Program-made: the position numbers and the translations under genes
NCBI RefSeq assembly: GCF_009389715.1
Contig: NC_052399.1
Span: forward strand, 21,545,646-21,609,645
From: Phoenix dactylifera
Taxonomy: Eukaryota; Streptophyta; Magnoliopsida; Arecales; Arecaceae
Reading direction: 5' to 3'
Length of the DNA stretch: 64,000 nt
The notes under the pieces: model-generated
The model's database searches: none
What the model was told of the DNA's origin: nothing
Seen by the model: the letters and a program-made list of their open reading frames with translations, nothing else
Shown: positions 21,703 to 33,400 of the stretch, piece after piece
How positions within the stretch are numbered: position 1 is the first letter of the stretch
Layout of the letters: each line of letters begins with the position of its first letter

Positions 21703-22160
21703 AACATACTTGGGCCATAAATCAACGGATTTTTCAACTGTGATGAAAAATCACTATACTTACATATTTTCTATCATTCAAGAGTCTGCTTCTTAGTCAT
21801 CTTTCAGTAGTGAAGTTATTGTAGTCTATTTAATTGACTATATGGTCTTGGTAAAACAGCATACTTGGCCCATAAAACGACAGATATTTCAACAGCGATG
21901 AAAAATTATTATGGTGATATATTTTTTGTCCTTCAACAGTCTGCTTCTTAGCCATGCTTCAATAATGAAATTATTGTAGTCTATTTTATTGACTACATGA
22001 TATTGGTCAAATAACATACTTGGCCCATAAAATAATAGATTTTTCAATAGTGATGAAAAATCACTGCAGTGATATATTTTTTGTCCTCCAACGGCCTGCT
22101 TCTTAGTCAACCTTCAACGGTGACATTATTGCAGTCTGTTTTATTGACTATATGATATTG
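21703..22160. repeat. Three-copy tandem repeat, about 155 bp per unit
   Basis: Units begin near 21703, 21857 and 22013 at 'catacttggcccataaa'. Each contains 'tttttcaa.agtgatgaaaaatcact', itself a small imperfect palindrome, then 'tctgcttcttagtca'. Inverted cousins lie at 9845-9975. No coding content. Confidence 0.75.
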
Positions 22161-22698
22161 CTAAACATTCTTGACCACATGTTTGCTATGGAGGCTTTCT
22201 ATCAAAAGTCACATTATTAGTTGGACTTTTGAAAGCACGCGCGACTACTCTTTAGTCTCTTTTTATTGTTAGGGAGAGTCAGAAAGGAGGGTGCAAGTTC
22301 CGCCGATCACGTAGAAAAACTCGGCCCCAGCCTCCACAAAAAGAATTGTATATGTCGAAGGAAAATCCGCCCCAGATTGGCCGTCTTTTTTCACGTTTAT
22401 ATAATACCTTTGTGACTCAAAATTATACCTGGCTGATAATTTCAATGACCATCTTATATTCAGCCCAAAGCCCGTCTACCAGATGAGCATAACTACATGC
22501 GCCGTGTTTCAAAGAAAAAAATAAACAGAAAATGATAGACTGCGCAGTCCTTATAGAAAATGCGGAGCCCGGATTCTTTTCGACCAGTTATTTAAAGAAA
22601 AGCTGGATCTCCTCAACATAAAATAGATTTCCTTTACAATATGGTTTAGAATTTTGTATTACGTACCATTCGATAGATTATGTATATATGCATGTACG

Positions 22699-22753
<55 letters not shown>

Positions 22754-23642
22754 TATATATAGAGGTATTAGTTTCACTTAGTTGCATCTTCTCACACAAA
22801 TCTTCTGGCGGCACATTAAAAAGCTTTTTCCTAAAAAATTAAAGTCATGGTTAAGGCCCGTAGCATTACAAGCATTATTCCTAATCTTCACGGGACGAAG
22901 ACATTTTCAACGAAGATTGTGGCTTTTTCCACATACCCGATCGCGTACGCTAAATGAGTGCCCGCCAAACCAGGTTTTTCTTTGGACCATAAACCAGGGT
23001 AGGTGGTGTATCAATTCAAGTTTGAAGTTCCTTGAGAGTCGGAATGCTTGACATGCATTGATCTGCAGATACTTGGGTGCACCCTTTCATGTGCCGAACT
23101 TTATGCAAATAAGTTTCATATGCATCCATATTGGAACTTGTCGAAGTTGATACATGCGAATACATGCGAATCCCACCTACACCCAGATGGTTAGGTAGGG
23201 GTTAACGTAGGCTTTCCTTTTTCTCTAAAAAAAATTCTCTGTTTCATTGTAACATGCATGACTTTTTACTGTTGCGAGGGATCATCTAAATTGACGAGTT
23301 ACAAATTACGAATCATGATTTTGGCAATATCAACTTAACTAAGAAGCCTAACATCTCGGTAGTAAACCATGGAAACTCCACTTCTTAGATGGGGAAACTC
23401 TACTTCTTATTTACTTGGTAAGAAATAAGCTACATATGATTGACTAATGACTAGAACTCCATACCTACGTGCACTCCCCATAGTCTACACCGTGCGGCCA
23501 ACACAAGTGATTGGGGTTGGTTTTGTGGGAAAAGAGTATGTGTCATCTGTAACAATTTACAGGACACCAGGTAAAACTTAAAACTGACCATGAGGTGGGT
23601 TGTGGGATGGATGGATGCCGTGGTTCCCTCCCTCTATTTGGC
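22161..23642. other. Intergenic and upstream region of peptide gene 3
   Basis: Contains a (TG)n tract but no recognisable gene. The 300 bp before 23643 presumably holds the promoter of the peptide gene. I see no copy of the promoter block shared by genes 1, 2 and 4. Confidence 0.4.
22705..22751. repeat. (TG)n microsatellite
   Basis: About 23 TG units in a row. Confidence 0.95.
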
Positions 23643-23650
23643 TATAAATA
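23643..23650 (+). promoter_or_regulatory. TATA box of peptide gene 3
   Basis: TATAAATA lies 70 bp before the ATG at 23713, the same spacing as in genes 1 and 2. Confidence 0.65.
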
Positions 23651-23712
23651 TTACGGCTACGGGAGGGGGAATCACGTCGTCTCATCTTTAGATGTGAGGG
23701 GTGTGTCAAGAG

Positions 23713-24429
23713 ATGATGGCTCCCAAAACACGCATACTGCTCTTGCTTCTTGTGTCTAGTATAGCCATCATGCCCGTTTTGGCCTCGAGGGAACTTATTG
23801 TTCAAAACGCTCAGCAAAGTAAGTATCGTTCTCTCGCTCTCTCCCTTCCCCTTCCCCCTCCAAAAAAATCATCATACCCACTTATCATAGAACAGCTTAA
23901 TTTAGCAAGAGAAATTTTATTTCATGCGGAAGGGGCATAAATGAGCGAGCATCATTGGCTCGTTGGCTTCTCTGGTATCATCATTTATTTTAGTCATGCA
24001 GCAGCTAATTATGTTGGGCAAGGATAATAACCAATTAAACTTCTGGGCCTAGGCTGCCGTGTAGATATATGGAAACCTTGCTTACTAGATTTCTTCTGCT
24101 AATTCCTCTGTTAAACTATTACGTATCTGTCAAGTTGATGAGGAGGAGAGTTTTATTTTCTTTATTTTGGAGTCATGCATCAACCAACTGGTGCTGTCCT
24201 TCACCTATCCCCATAATTTTTGTTTTTTTTTTTTTTGAGAATCCTATCCACACATAAATCAGTTATATTTTTCATGGTTGTTGCAGAGGCAAAGGTGGTG
24301 GGCAACGAGAACATCAATACAAATACAAGTGGGGCAAAGAGGATGCTCGACTCCTACAGCGACCCAGTGTATCCTGCTCCCGGTGAATATCCCCAACTAC
24401 CAGGGTGCCCACCAACCTGTAACCCCTGA
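23713..24429 (+). CDS. Small secreted peptide precursor, gene 3 (82 aa, YPxPGxxP and CxxxC end)
   Basis: Spliced coding sequence join(23713..23818, 24287..24429), 249 nt, 82 residues. The donor is AAA/GTAAGT, the acceptor TTGCAG/AGGC, the intron 468 bp and phase 1 as in its relatives. The signal peptide (MAPKTRILLLLLVSS...) would be cut near VLAS/RELIVQ; RELI matches RELV of gene 1. A Lys-Arg pair at 53-54 could be a processing site. The predicted mature end is MLDSYSDPVYPAPG then EYPQLPGCPPTCNP, with Cys 76 and Cys 80. The stretch YPAPGEYP resembles the YPPPGANP core of RaxX and, less closely, plant PSY peptides. Tyrosine sulfation would be less favoured because the residue before Tyr 64 is Val. 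A second ATG three bases downstream is an equally good start. There may be a 3' UTR intron (about 24438 to 24905). Confidence 0.65.
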
Positions 24430-25839
24430 AAACCATAGGTACATTTAATTTTAAGCAAATGGAAATATCTTTATTTGTATCCCGAATCAGAGCAAGGTCA
24501 AGTTTTAGTGCAATATATGGAATAGATGTTTTATTCAGGACTCCAATATCCATGGATTTTGTCCCTGGCAATCCAGCAAAAAACTGTTTTGGATAAAATT
24601 TGCGTATGTAAAGAATTTTTGAAGCAATTGGAGGGCCTGCGGATTACCTCATGAGTAGATCTAAACTGTCTAAATTTGTATTTTACTTGATGTCTATTAA
24701 GTATTACATTAATGTTAAATTAACGTGGTAACATCTTGTTTTTAACTCGACATCATTCACAAAAAGAAATGAGTGCTACATCACCGCAGCTGATACCTTT
24801 TATTCTACCTGTCTCAGTTAACCATTTGGCGTATAATGTCGTCTGATTTAGCACAGAGGATCATTTCAGAATGGTATTAACCTAACTATTTGGATTTTGC
24901 TGCAGAGGAAGAGTGGGGTCGTCTGCTTGCTTAGTGCGAACATCAAATCTGCAAGGCTCGCACATAATTAATTGGTCTTCTATAAATGGATTGGCGAGGT
25001 TCTTCTTTCAAGTACCTAGGTTGATGCAAGCTTTCTACTTCGCTGGTTATCAAAATAGTAAATAAGATGCTAAAGCTAACGCATTACGTCGATGTGTTAG
25101 ACATGCTAGCTACCTGTGTTGTGAGTGTGATGTATTCGCTCTATTAATGGACCAATCTTTATGTATCCTACAAGTGCTAATTTATTGGCTTTTATAGTGC
25201 TTGTACTCTTAGCTTGGTGTACTCTCTCAATCTATCATTCGTTAAGTTTGGTGGACTGGGGCTCAAATCTGTTGAGGAGTGAAAAAAATAAAAGGTTATG
25301 GGTATAACTGTGAAGGCGGTTTAAGATACTTTGCCGTCGCTTAAACTTTTTAACTCCTGCTTTTGGCTGTGGGCGAGACATCTTTGCTGCATGTCTTTGT
25401 TAATCTGGGCAACCCAAAAATCCAAAAATTGTCGCATCTACATGCATAAATGAAGTAAATAAATAATCAAACACGTACATTACTTATGTAGTACATATGG
25501 ACGGGAGAATTATCCATCTAATAATATATTAGAAAATAATAAGTATACCCGTTGAAAGAGATTAAGGGATCAGGATTGTCCCACTTTTTTTATCTAATCA
25601 GAATGACAAAATCATGAGGGGAACGGAATGGGAAAAAAATACATTTCTCAAAAGGTGAGCGAGAGAAAAGAAAAAGAATCGCGGTTTGAGTCGCGCGTGC
25701 GTTCTGAATCATGCTGTGTCCGGGTCATTTCGTCGAACGAGTGTTGGTTGTGATTTATGGGCAACCAAAAGTTGAAGACGACGAAGGAGGCTCCCGACGG
25801 CGAGGATCGAGAGTGTATATGAGGAGGAGGGTCAAGAAG
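24430..25839 (+). other. 3' UTR of peptide gene 3 and intergenic DNA
   Basis: A possible 3' UTR intron runs from CATAG/GTACAT (about 24438) to GCTGCAG/AGGAAG (24905). After that the sequence is AT-rich with no further gene seen. Confidence 0.35.
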
Positions 25840-26290
25840 GTGTTGGTTTTGCGATCAGGGATGCCGACTCTACATTAATCGTAGCTGGGGAGAGTCAACT
25901 CTATGATAGTTCTATTTCAGAAGTCGAGCTTAGAGCTGCTTGGGAAGTAATCATTTATGCACAAGTTAGGTTGGGGGTTGAGCGATCCATTTAGAAGGTG
26001 ATTCAGCTACTGTGATCTGGTAGATTCAGGGCTCTGTGAGAGCCGGTGGCGAGCACTATAGGACAACAGAGACTTTTTGAGGGACTATGTGGCCTTGCAG
26101 GTTTTTCATGCTTACCATGAGGCGAACAATAAAGCTGATTGAGTTGCCTCATTCGTTATGCAGCACTTTGGTGATTGGATTTGTGAGAGCTACGAGATTG
26201 TTCTACTCTTTTTTTGCTTCTTTTTTTTTCCGACTTTGTTGGATATGGTGATGCTAGAAGGTAATGTTGTACCTGATTTTAGAAAAAAAT
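25840..26290 (+). mobile_element. LINE RNase H-domain fragment
   Basis: The plus strand contains degraded copies of the LINE RNase H blocks: EVELRAAWEVIIYA, HLEGDSATV and YHEANNKAD. Stops (near 25994, 26023, 26077 and 26141) and shifts separate them. A poly-A-like stretch near 26282-26296 probably marks the 3' end. Confidence 0.65.
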
Positions 26291-26323
26291 AAAAGAAGAG
26301 AGAGAGACGAATAAAAGATGATG

Positions 26324-26324
<1 letters not shown>

Positions 26325-26372
<48 letters not shown>
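26325..26372. repeat. (GA)n microsatellite
   Basis: About 24 GA units following the LINE tail. Confidence 0.95.
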
Positions 26373-26375
<3 letters not shown>

Positions 26376-26722
26376 TAAAAGATGATGTTTTATCACACCG
26401 CAATAGTTAATAACTCATACTTTATCAATCATTCAGGAGTCATTTCCTCGTTCAGTTCTCAGCCTTTTAGTCATATGAGATATCCCTTCTTTGATAGGTC
26501 CTTGAAGGCACATCATCTAGCATTCAAATAAGGAAAGGCTACCGTATTTTTTGTGAACGCTTCGAAGCTGAAGATTCTCTTGTTGCACTCTCTCCGGATC
26601 ATCCAAAAAGATCACAATTACGACGCAGGCCCAAGCCCTTTATTTGATGTTCTTTGGCAGATGACTTCTCAATTTTTTTTTTGTAAAAAAAGGCCACATA
26701 TTGTCGACGCTGTTTTGGCGGT

Positions 26723-27600
26723 CAGGCCCGGCCCAAGTCTTAGGCGACGCATTCGGGGTCCCATAAGGCTCCGGCAAAAACAAAACAAACAAAAAAAAGC
26801 CCATGGCCAGCGGCCCCGTCGTCCGTACTCTTAGCTACAGTGAATCGCCCGTCGGCCATGACCATCGCAGGCTCGCAGCCAGGCTGTAAAGCTATAAACC
26901 TTCTCCTCCTCTTCTACATGTTCCTCCTCAGTCCTCATCGTCCTCCTTAGCTCCTCTAAGTCCTCTTCTGCTTCACCGACCACCGTCTTCGCCTTCGTCG
27001 TGACCAACAAGGGCCGAAGGGCGCCGACGAGCTGGCGAGGTTGTCTCCGGCCGGGGTTACAAGGAGTACCGCGACCGCGGCTACGGGCTACCGCGGCACC
27101 CCCTTCTGGCTCTTACCTCTTCTGAAGCCTTCAGAAGAGGTTCAACACTCGTTCACTCAACAACGAAAAAAACTGGGCGTCCGGTAAATCTTGGGAGTTA
27201 GGTCGTCTGGTCAACACTCATCAAAGACAACCTCCGCGCCGCCTCCCCCCCATTGGCCTCAGGCCGCCCCATGCCCCTGGAAAATCTTGGGAGTTAGGTC
27301 TTTGTTTCTGGCTAATTTGAATCTTTTTTTTGTTCTAAAGATTGCTTCTCGGGCTTTGATATCTAGTTTCTTTCTGGGTTTTGCCTTGCTTGGTGCTTTT
27401 CTCCACCGGCTTCGGAGCCGGCCGCTCACCCTCAACGCCTTTCCCTTTGTCCCCCTTATTCCTCCGGATCTCCTCCGCCATCTTCTCCTCCGTCACGGTA
27501 CTCTGTCCTCTGTGTATTCGTCCCTGCGAACCCCCTGTTGTTTGCTGAAATGCCACTGAAGTCGCACAGATATTAAAGCAGTAGCCCTCTGGTCGCACTA
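26723..27600. mobile_element. hAT-like left end with GC-rich gene-derived cargo
   Basis: It begins CAGGCCCGGCCC with the subterminal 'cttaggcga' seen in the other hAT ends, preceded by ttggcggt as a possible target site. The next 850 bp are GC-rich and CTC-rich, like captured coding and 5' UTR sequence of a host gene. 'aatcttgggagttaggtc' is repeated at about 27187 and 27287. I cannot name the source gene, and I see no right terminus before the chromovirus at 28277; the end given is where composition changes. Confidence 0.4.
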
Positions 27601-28276
27601 GGCGCGCTCTCCCCGAGGATCCCGTTTGCTATTACTCTATATTTTTTGCTTCTTCTTTGTTCGTTGATTGATTTTGGTTTAGGTGTCCTTTGGTGTTTAT
27701 ATCTTCATGATCGTGGTCTTTTTCCCTGGGTTCTAGTGATTTAGTTTGGGTACGTGGAAGTGGGATGGGCTAATTTGGTTTGCGATCATGAGATGAGGAC
27801 TGGTTTTGAGTGCATAAGGATAATGAGGTATAATCTTAGGGAGGATTTAATCCTTAGTAGCATCTCAGGTTACTTTACATCTTATTTGGGTTTTGATTGT
27901 GCTGATGATTGAGTGAATTTCTGTTCCATATACATGGTTTGAATGTTTGGTTGGGAACTAGGATACAACTGACTATGAAGAACTAAGTAATTTATTTTTA
28001 AGTTAATTTAACCAAGTATTTGATGTATCTTGAGAAGTAGTTCCATTGTCTTTTTTCTTTTGTGGGAATAAACGGAATTCTTTCAGTTGTTCATCTGAAC
28101 TTTTAATCTTGATATGGAAAGTCTTGTTTTTCTGATATGTTTTCCTTCATTTATAAGATTAGCATGCTAGACCACTTTGACAGTAATTTTATTATGTTAT
28201 CTGTATAATTATCATTTCAATTCCAGTTCGTACTGTGTCTTCCTTTAATATGTTGTTGTTGATTGGAGTCTGGGCT
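27601..28276. other. Intron-like AT-rich DNA interrupted by the chromovirus
   Basis: T-rich sequence of the kind found in plant introns or 5' flanks, interrupted at 28276 by the chromovirus and continuing at 35765. No open frame or RNA gene was recognised. Confidence 0.4.
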
Positions 28277-28636
28277 TGGTGCGGACACGAGTACTGGACT
28301 GATTATTTTGCAGGATCATGGTTGTCGCAGGAAGACGGTCCAGCCACTTTCGTTGTGGCTGGATTGATTGATGTCATTTTTATTATTTATTTTATGTGGG
28401 TAGGATTAGTTTGCATATTGTCTTTTGAGGGCCTCTTTCGAATTGTTTTCTTCATAGGGACTTATTTGTTATTTGGTGGCCCTACATATATAGGGCATGC
28501 ATTTGCTTAATTTTTAATGAATGAATTCCAGAAAATTAGCCTTCTTCTTCTTCCTCCTCCTCTCCTCTTTCTTCTTCTTCCCCTCTTCTTCTCCTCTTTC
28601 ACGCTGCCTTCCATCTTTTACATCTGTTCTGCGTCA
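28277..28636 (+). repeat. 5' LTR of the chromovirus
   Basis: Starts TGGTGCGG and ends TGCGTCA. Essentially identical to 35400-35759. Confidence 0.95.
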
Positions 28637-30493
28637 GCTTTGGTATCATAGCAGGGCTGACTTTACCTCTGTTGCTGAAGTCAAGGGATCCAGTTTATGG
28701 ACGGACCCCCGCCGATTCCTTTTCGGCCTTTCCCTCACCTGCATTTTGCTGGAGTAGCTGCACCGCAAACGCCGGAACGCACGGAGGATCGCTGCACGAC
28801 ACGTAGTTCGAAGAAGAAGGGGCGTTCTCTTTCTTCTTTGTTTTCTTCCCTCTCCCTCATTTCATCTCCCGTGAGGAAAAAAAGGGCAAAACCCTCCCGT
28901 CGGTCGCTTCCCACCCGTCGCCACTCCACCGGCCCTCTTCACCATACTCCATCGTCGCCTTCGTTCCCCATCACCACATCCTCCGTCTCCTTTCCTTTTT
29001 CCCTCCCTCTCGGTTCCTGCACAGAAGGGGAAGACCCCGTTGCCGGCTACCCCCACAGTGGACCGAGAGGCAAATAAGCCCCCCCCCCCACCCCCTCGCC
29101 GTTTTCCCTTCCGGCCGCCGCTACGCATGCGCCAACCACCGCCTTCACCTTGCAGCGCCGCCGATTCACCATTGGAAGCCACTGCGTTGCCCTGGAAGTT
29201 TCGGCCGCACCCTACAGCCACCGCCCGTGGCCGAAGCTCGGAGAAGGACGCCACCTCCTCACGAGACACCGCCCCAGCACTCTCCTCCGTCGGTGCAACG
29301 CCTCCCCGCACCCACCGCCGCAAAATCAGGCGAGATCCGGCGGAAGCGAACGGACGGTTGAAGGTTGAAGATGATCTACAGTGCGGGTAAGATCTAGACC
29401 CGTTAACCCATCACCCATTAGCCCGATTCAATTCAAAAAAAAAAATTTTCAAAATTCAAAATTTCAATATCGCGGATCGGACTATCTTAACGGGTTGGGT
29501 CTGTTAACCCGATAACCCGAGTCCATTTGGGTTATCAAAAAAAAAAAAAAAAAGCGCTGCACGTGACGCGTAAGTCACGCACGTGCCGCGGTGTTCATTT
29601 CTCCTTTCCTCTTCTTCTTTATTCTCCCGATCCTCTTCTTCGTCTCCGATCACCGCCTCCCGCCGCCCCACGCCAGCTCCCACGCCGTCCCACCACCAAC
29701 ATTTCCCGCGGCCTTCCACTGCTCTCTGCGCCACCGCCCTTGTCCCACCGCCGCTGCCATCTCCGCTGCTTGCACCACCGCGCCGCGCGCCGCTCACGCC
29801 TCTTCCGTACCGCCGCTTGCCGCTGCTAGTTGCTGCCGCACCGCCGCGCCGCCGGGTTGCTCTCACCGCCGCGCCGCCGCGTTGCCGTCGCCGCCGTCGA
29901 CTGCTGCACCACCACTGTCAGCTCTGACAGCCATCACCGCAGACCGCTCCAACCGTCCCTGCCATCAGTTGCTCCGACCACCTCCACCGGACCCTGCAAC
30001 GCCGTGACCATCTTCCCAGCATCATCTCAGCTTGAACATCTTCTGCAAGCACAGGCCTCTATCCGGTTTGGGTCAACTCTGTTTCCCCTCCCCGCAGGTT
30101 AAATTTGTTCATTTAAGTTGGCATTAATTATCAAATTTTGTGCTTGGTGATTAGTTCCACATATTCCAACACATGCAACCACATACATCCACAAGACAAC
30201 CAGAAACCCTAGTAGTCACATTTCTTTAATATTAACTGTGGAGCTAGATCAAATCGAGGAGACATATGTGGCTCCGTGACACCTTGCATAGTCCGAGAAC
30301 TTGGTACTACTTGTTTGCAGCTACTTGTTGGCCTGCGTCTTATATTAATTTTCAGTTTGCAATAACTATTTGCTAGGGAGTAGTTTTAGTTTATATTGAG
30401 CATCTACTTTGCAATTGTGAATTCATTTCATGCATTAGGTCTACTTAGGAACCTTTTATAGTTGGTCGGCTCATACATTTTGTCATTCATTTT
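28637..30493 (+). other. Leader region of the chromovirus
   Basis: A 1.86-kb untranslated region between primer-binding site and gag, unusually long. It has a very GC-rich, CCG-repeat section (about 28900-29390 and 29640-30010), separated by an AT-rich piece with GGGTTA/TAACCC motifs (29390-29550). The GC-rich part may be captured host sequence. Its open frames are proline- and arginine-rich shadows. Confidence 0.6.
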
Positions 30494-33400
30494 ATGCATC
30501 TACGTAGTGGTCGTGTCGCATCTCATCCTGAGTCCCACCTAGACATGGATTCCAAAATTGAAACCCTACTAAAAGCTATCCACGACACTAATGCCCAAGT
30601 TCAAAAAACTAATACTCAAGTCCAAAATACCAATGCCCAAGTCCAAGCAAACAATGCCCAAATTCATGACTTAACCACAATATCCACCCAGGTTAATGCC
30701 CGACTCGATTCAATTGAGGCTTCACTTCAAAGGGTTATTGAATCCCAAAGAGATAGTACTCCCCATTTACCGGGTCTTGATGAGGACGACACCTTAGAAC
30801 AAATCCTAGAACAACAAGGCTCGGTTCGGCAGGACAACTTTGATAATAGGTCTGTTCCAGGTCACCATTATGCCTTCCCTCGTCTTAGAGGACCTGGTCC
30901 CATTCCTCATGTTGATAAAGGTCACCGACATACCGTAGAACCCAGAGAACCTCGTGACCCTGATGAAGATATAATGCGAGGCATTAGGATTGAAGCCCCC
31001 ACTTTTGATGGTCGTCTTGATCCAAAGGTCTTCTCCGATTGGCTACACGAAATGGACCACTTCTTTGAGTGGTACAATCTGTCGGAGGGAAAAAGGGTCC
31101 GATTCGCTAGAATGAAACTCCTTGGTCGAGCTAAGTTGTTTTGGCAAGATACTGAACAACTGTTAGCCAGGAGACATCAGCCTGCTATTACAGATTGGGT
31201 AGAAATGAAAGAAAAATTGAAAGAAAAATACCTTCCACTAAGTTATCAAGCTGACCTCCTAGATCGATGGAACAATTTACGACAAGGTAGCCGCACAGCT
31301 ACTGATTACATCGCCCAATTTGATGAATTTATGATGCGAAGTAATATAGCTGAAGATGAACGTATGATCTTAAGCCGGTTTCGACGAGGCCTAAATGATG
31401 AGCTTAGGAAAGAACTTGTCCTTCGTGAAGTGGCCACCTTAGACCAAGCATATACATTTGTGCAAAACTACGAACAATTCTCCAAATCTATGTTTGCTAG
31501 GCGCCCTGACACCAGGCGTGTTCCCACTAGTGCCCAACCATCTGGACCCAGACCCCCAGTCGGTTCTGTCCCACCTAAACCCTTTTCTTCTCCACCTATC
31601 CAAAATCGAGATATTAAAGGCAAAGAAATTTTAGGTGAACCTCCAAAAACAAGCTCAAGAATTCAGTGCTTTAAATGCCAAGGGTTTGGTCATGTTGCCT
31701 CCCAATGTGCAAATCAGACCCTTGTTATTGATGCACATGAACAGAAGGATGACATAGATAATTTGGAGGAACAAATTTATGAGCCTAATTTAGATGATAT
31801 TCAAGATGTCGAAGATGAACCCGAGGAAGAATCACACACTTTAGGTTGTATCCGACCTACTCCCCAGATAATTGCCCACGAACCTGACCGATCCACTATG
31901 AATGTAGTAAGGTGTGCAATTACCCAGCCTAAGGAGACTGATGACTGGAGACGAACCTCAATTTTCCACACTTACATTAAGTGCGGAGAAAAAGATTGTA
32001 AAGTTATCATTGATAGTGGGAGCTGCATTAATGCAATATCTTCCAGCATTGTCGCCCGCTTGGGTCTGACTCCTATGTCCCAACCTCAACCATATAAGGT
32101 TTCCTGGATCGACACGTCGTCCATTCACATTGAGGAACGGTGTCTTGTACCTATTCAAATCCTTTCTTATACAGACACCGTCTGGTGTGACGTACTCCCA
32201 ATGGACGTAGGTCATCTGATATTAGGTAGACCTTGGTTGTTCGATCACGATGTCACCATCTACGGTCGAACTAACTCTTGCTCTTTTGTATTCCAGGGTA
32301 AAAAGATTAAGCTTAATCCTTTACGGCCCAAAACGCTAGATAAGAGTACGAACAAGAGTAAATCAAAGGGGAAGGAACTGCATATCCTTAATCCCACGGA
32401 ATTTGAGAGGAACGTCTTTAAGGACTCTCCGGTGTTTGCCCTGCTAGTTAAAGAACTTCAGCCACATCTTAAAAGCACATTATCGGCTGAATCCCTCGCT
32501 ATCCTCGAGGAGTTCAAAGAAGTTTTTCCTGAGGATCTCCCGGATCATTTACCCCCTTTGCGTGATATTCAGCACGCCATTGATCTAGTCCCGGGAGCTA
32601 CCCTTCCTAACTTGCCCCATTATCGGATGAACCCTTCTGATCATGCAGAGCTCCTAAGGCAAATTAGCGAGCTTCTACAAAAGGGATTTATTCGGGAGAG
32701 TCTAAGTCCTTGTGCCGTACCTGCCCTCCTTACTCCAAAAAAAGATGGGACTTGGAGAATGTGTGTAGACAGCCGGGCTATTAATAGAATCACGGTCAAG
32801 TACCGTTTTCCTATTCCCCGGCTCGATGATATGTTGGATATGATGGCAGGTGCCACGATTTTCTCCAAGATTGACTTAAAAAGTGGCTACCATCAAATCC
32901 GGATTCGTCCAGGAGATGAATGGAAGACAGCATTTAAGACAAAAGATGGCCTCTATGAATGGCTGGTAATGCCTTTTGGCCTCTCAAACGCTCCTAGTAC
33001 ATTTATGCGAGTGATGACTCAAGTACTCCGGCCTTTCATGGGCAAATTTTTAGTCGTGTACTTTGACGATATCCTTATTTATAGCCAATCTAAAGAGCAA
33101 CATTTAGGTCATTTAAGGCAAGTTTGTACGACTTTACGCAACGAGAGCCTCTATGCTAACCTTAAGAAGTGTTCATTTTTCACTACTCACGTCAACTTCT
33201 TACGGTATATAGTCTCCTCTGAGGGTTTATCTGCTGACCCTGTGAAAATCACTGCAATTGTTGAATGGCCTGAACCTAAGAATATTACTGACTCCGTAGT
33301 TTTTACGGCCTTGCCACATTTTACCGTCGTTTCATAAAGGGCTTCAGTACACTTATGTCACCTATCACAGATTGCCTTAAACGAGGTGATTTTCAGTGGA

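Noticed and set aside
29040-30102. Several long proline- and arginine-rich frames
   Set aside because: Shadows of GC-rich leader sequence in the chromovirus; overlapping on both strands without domains.
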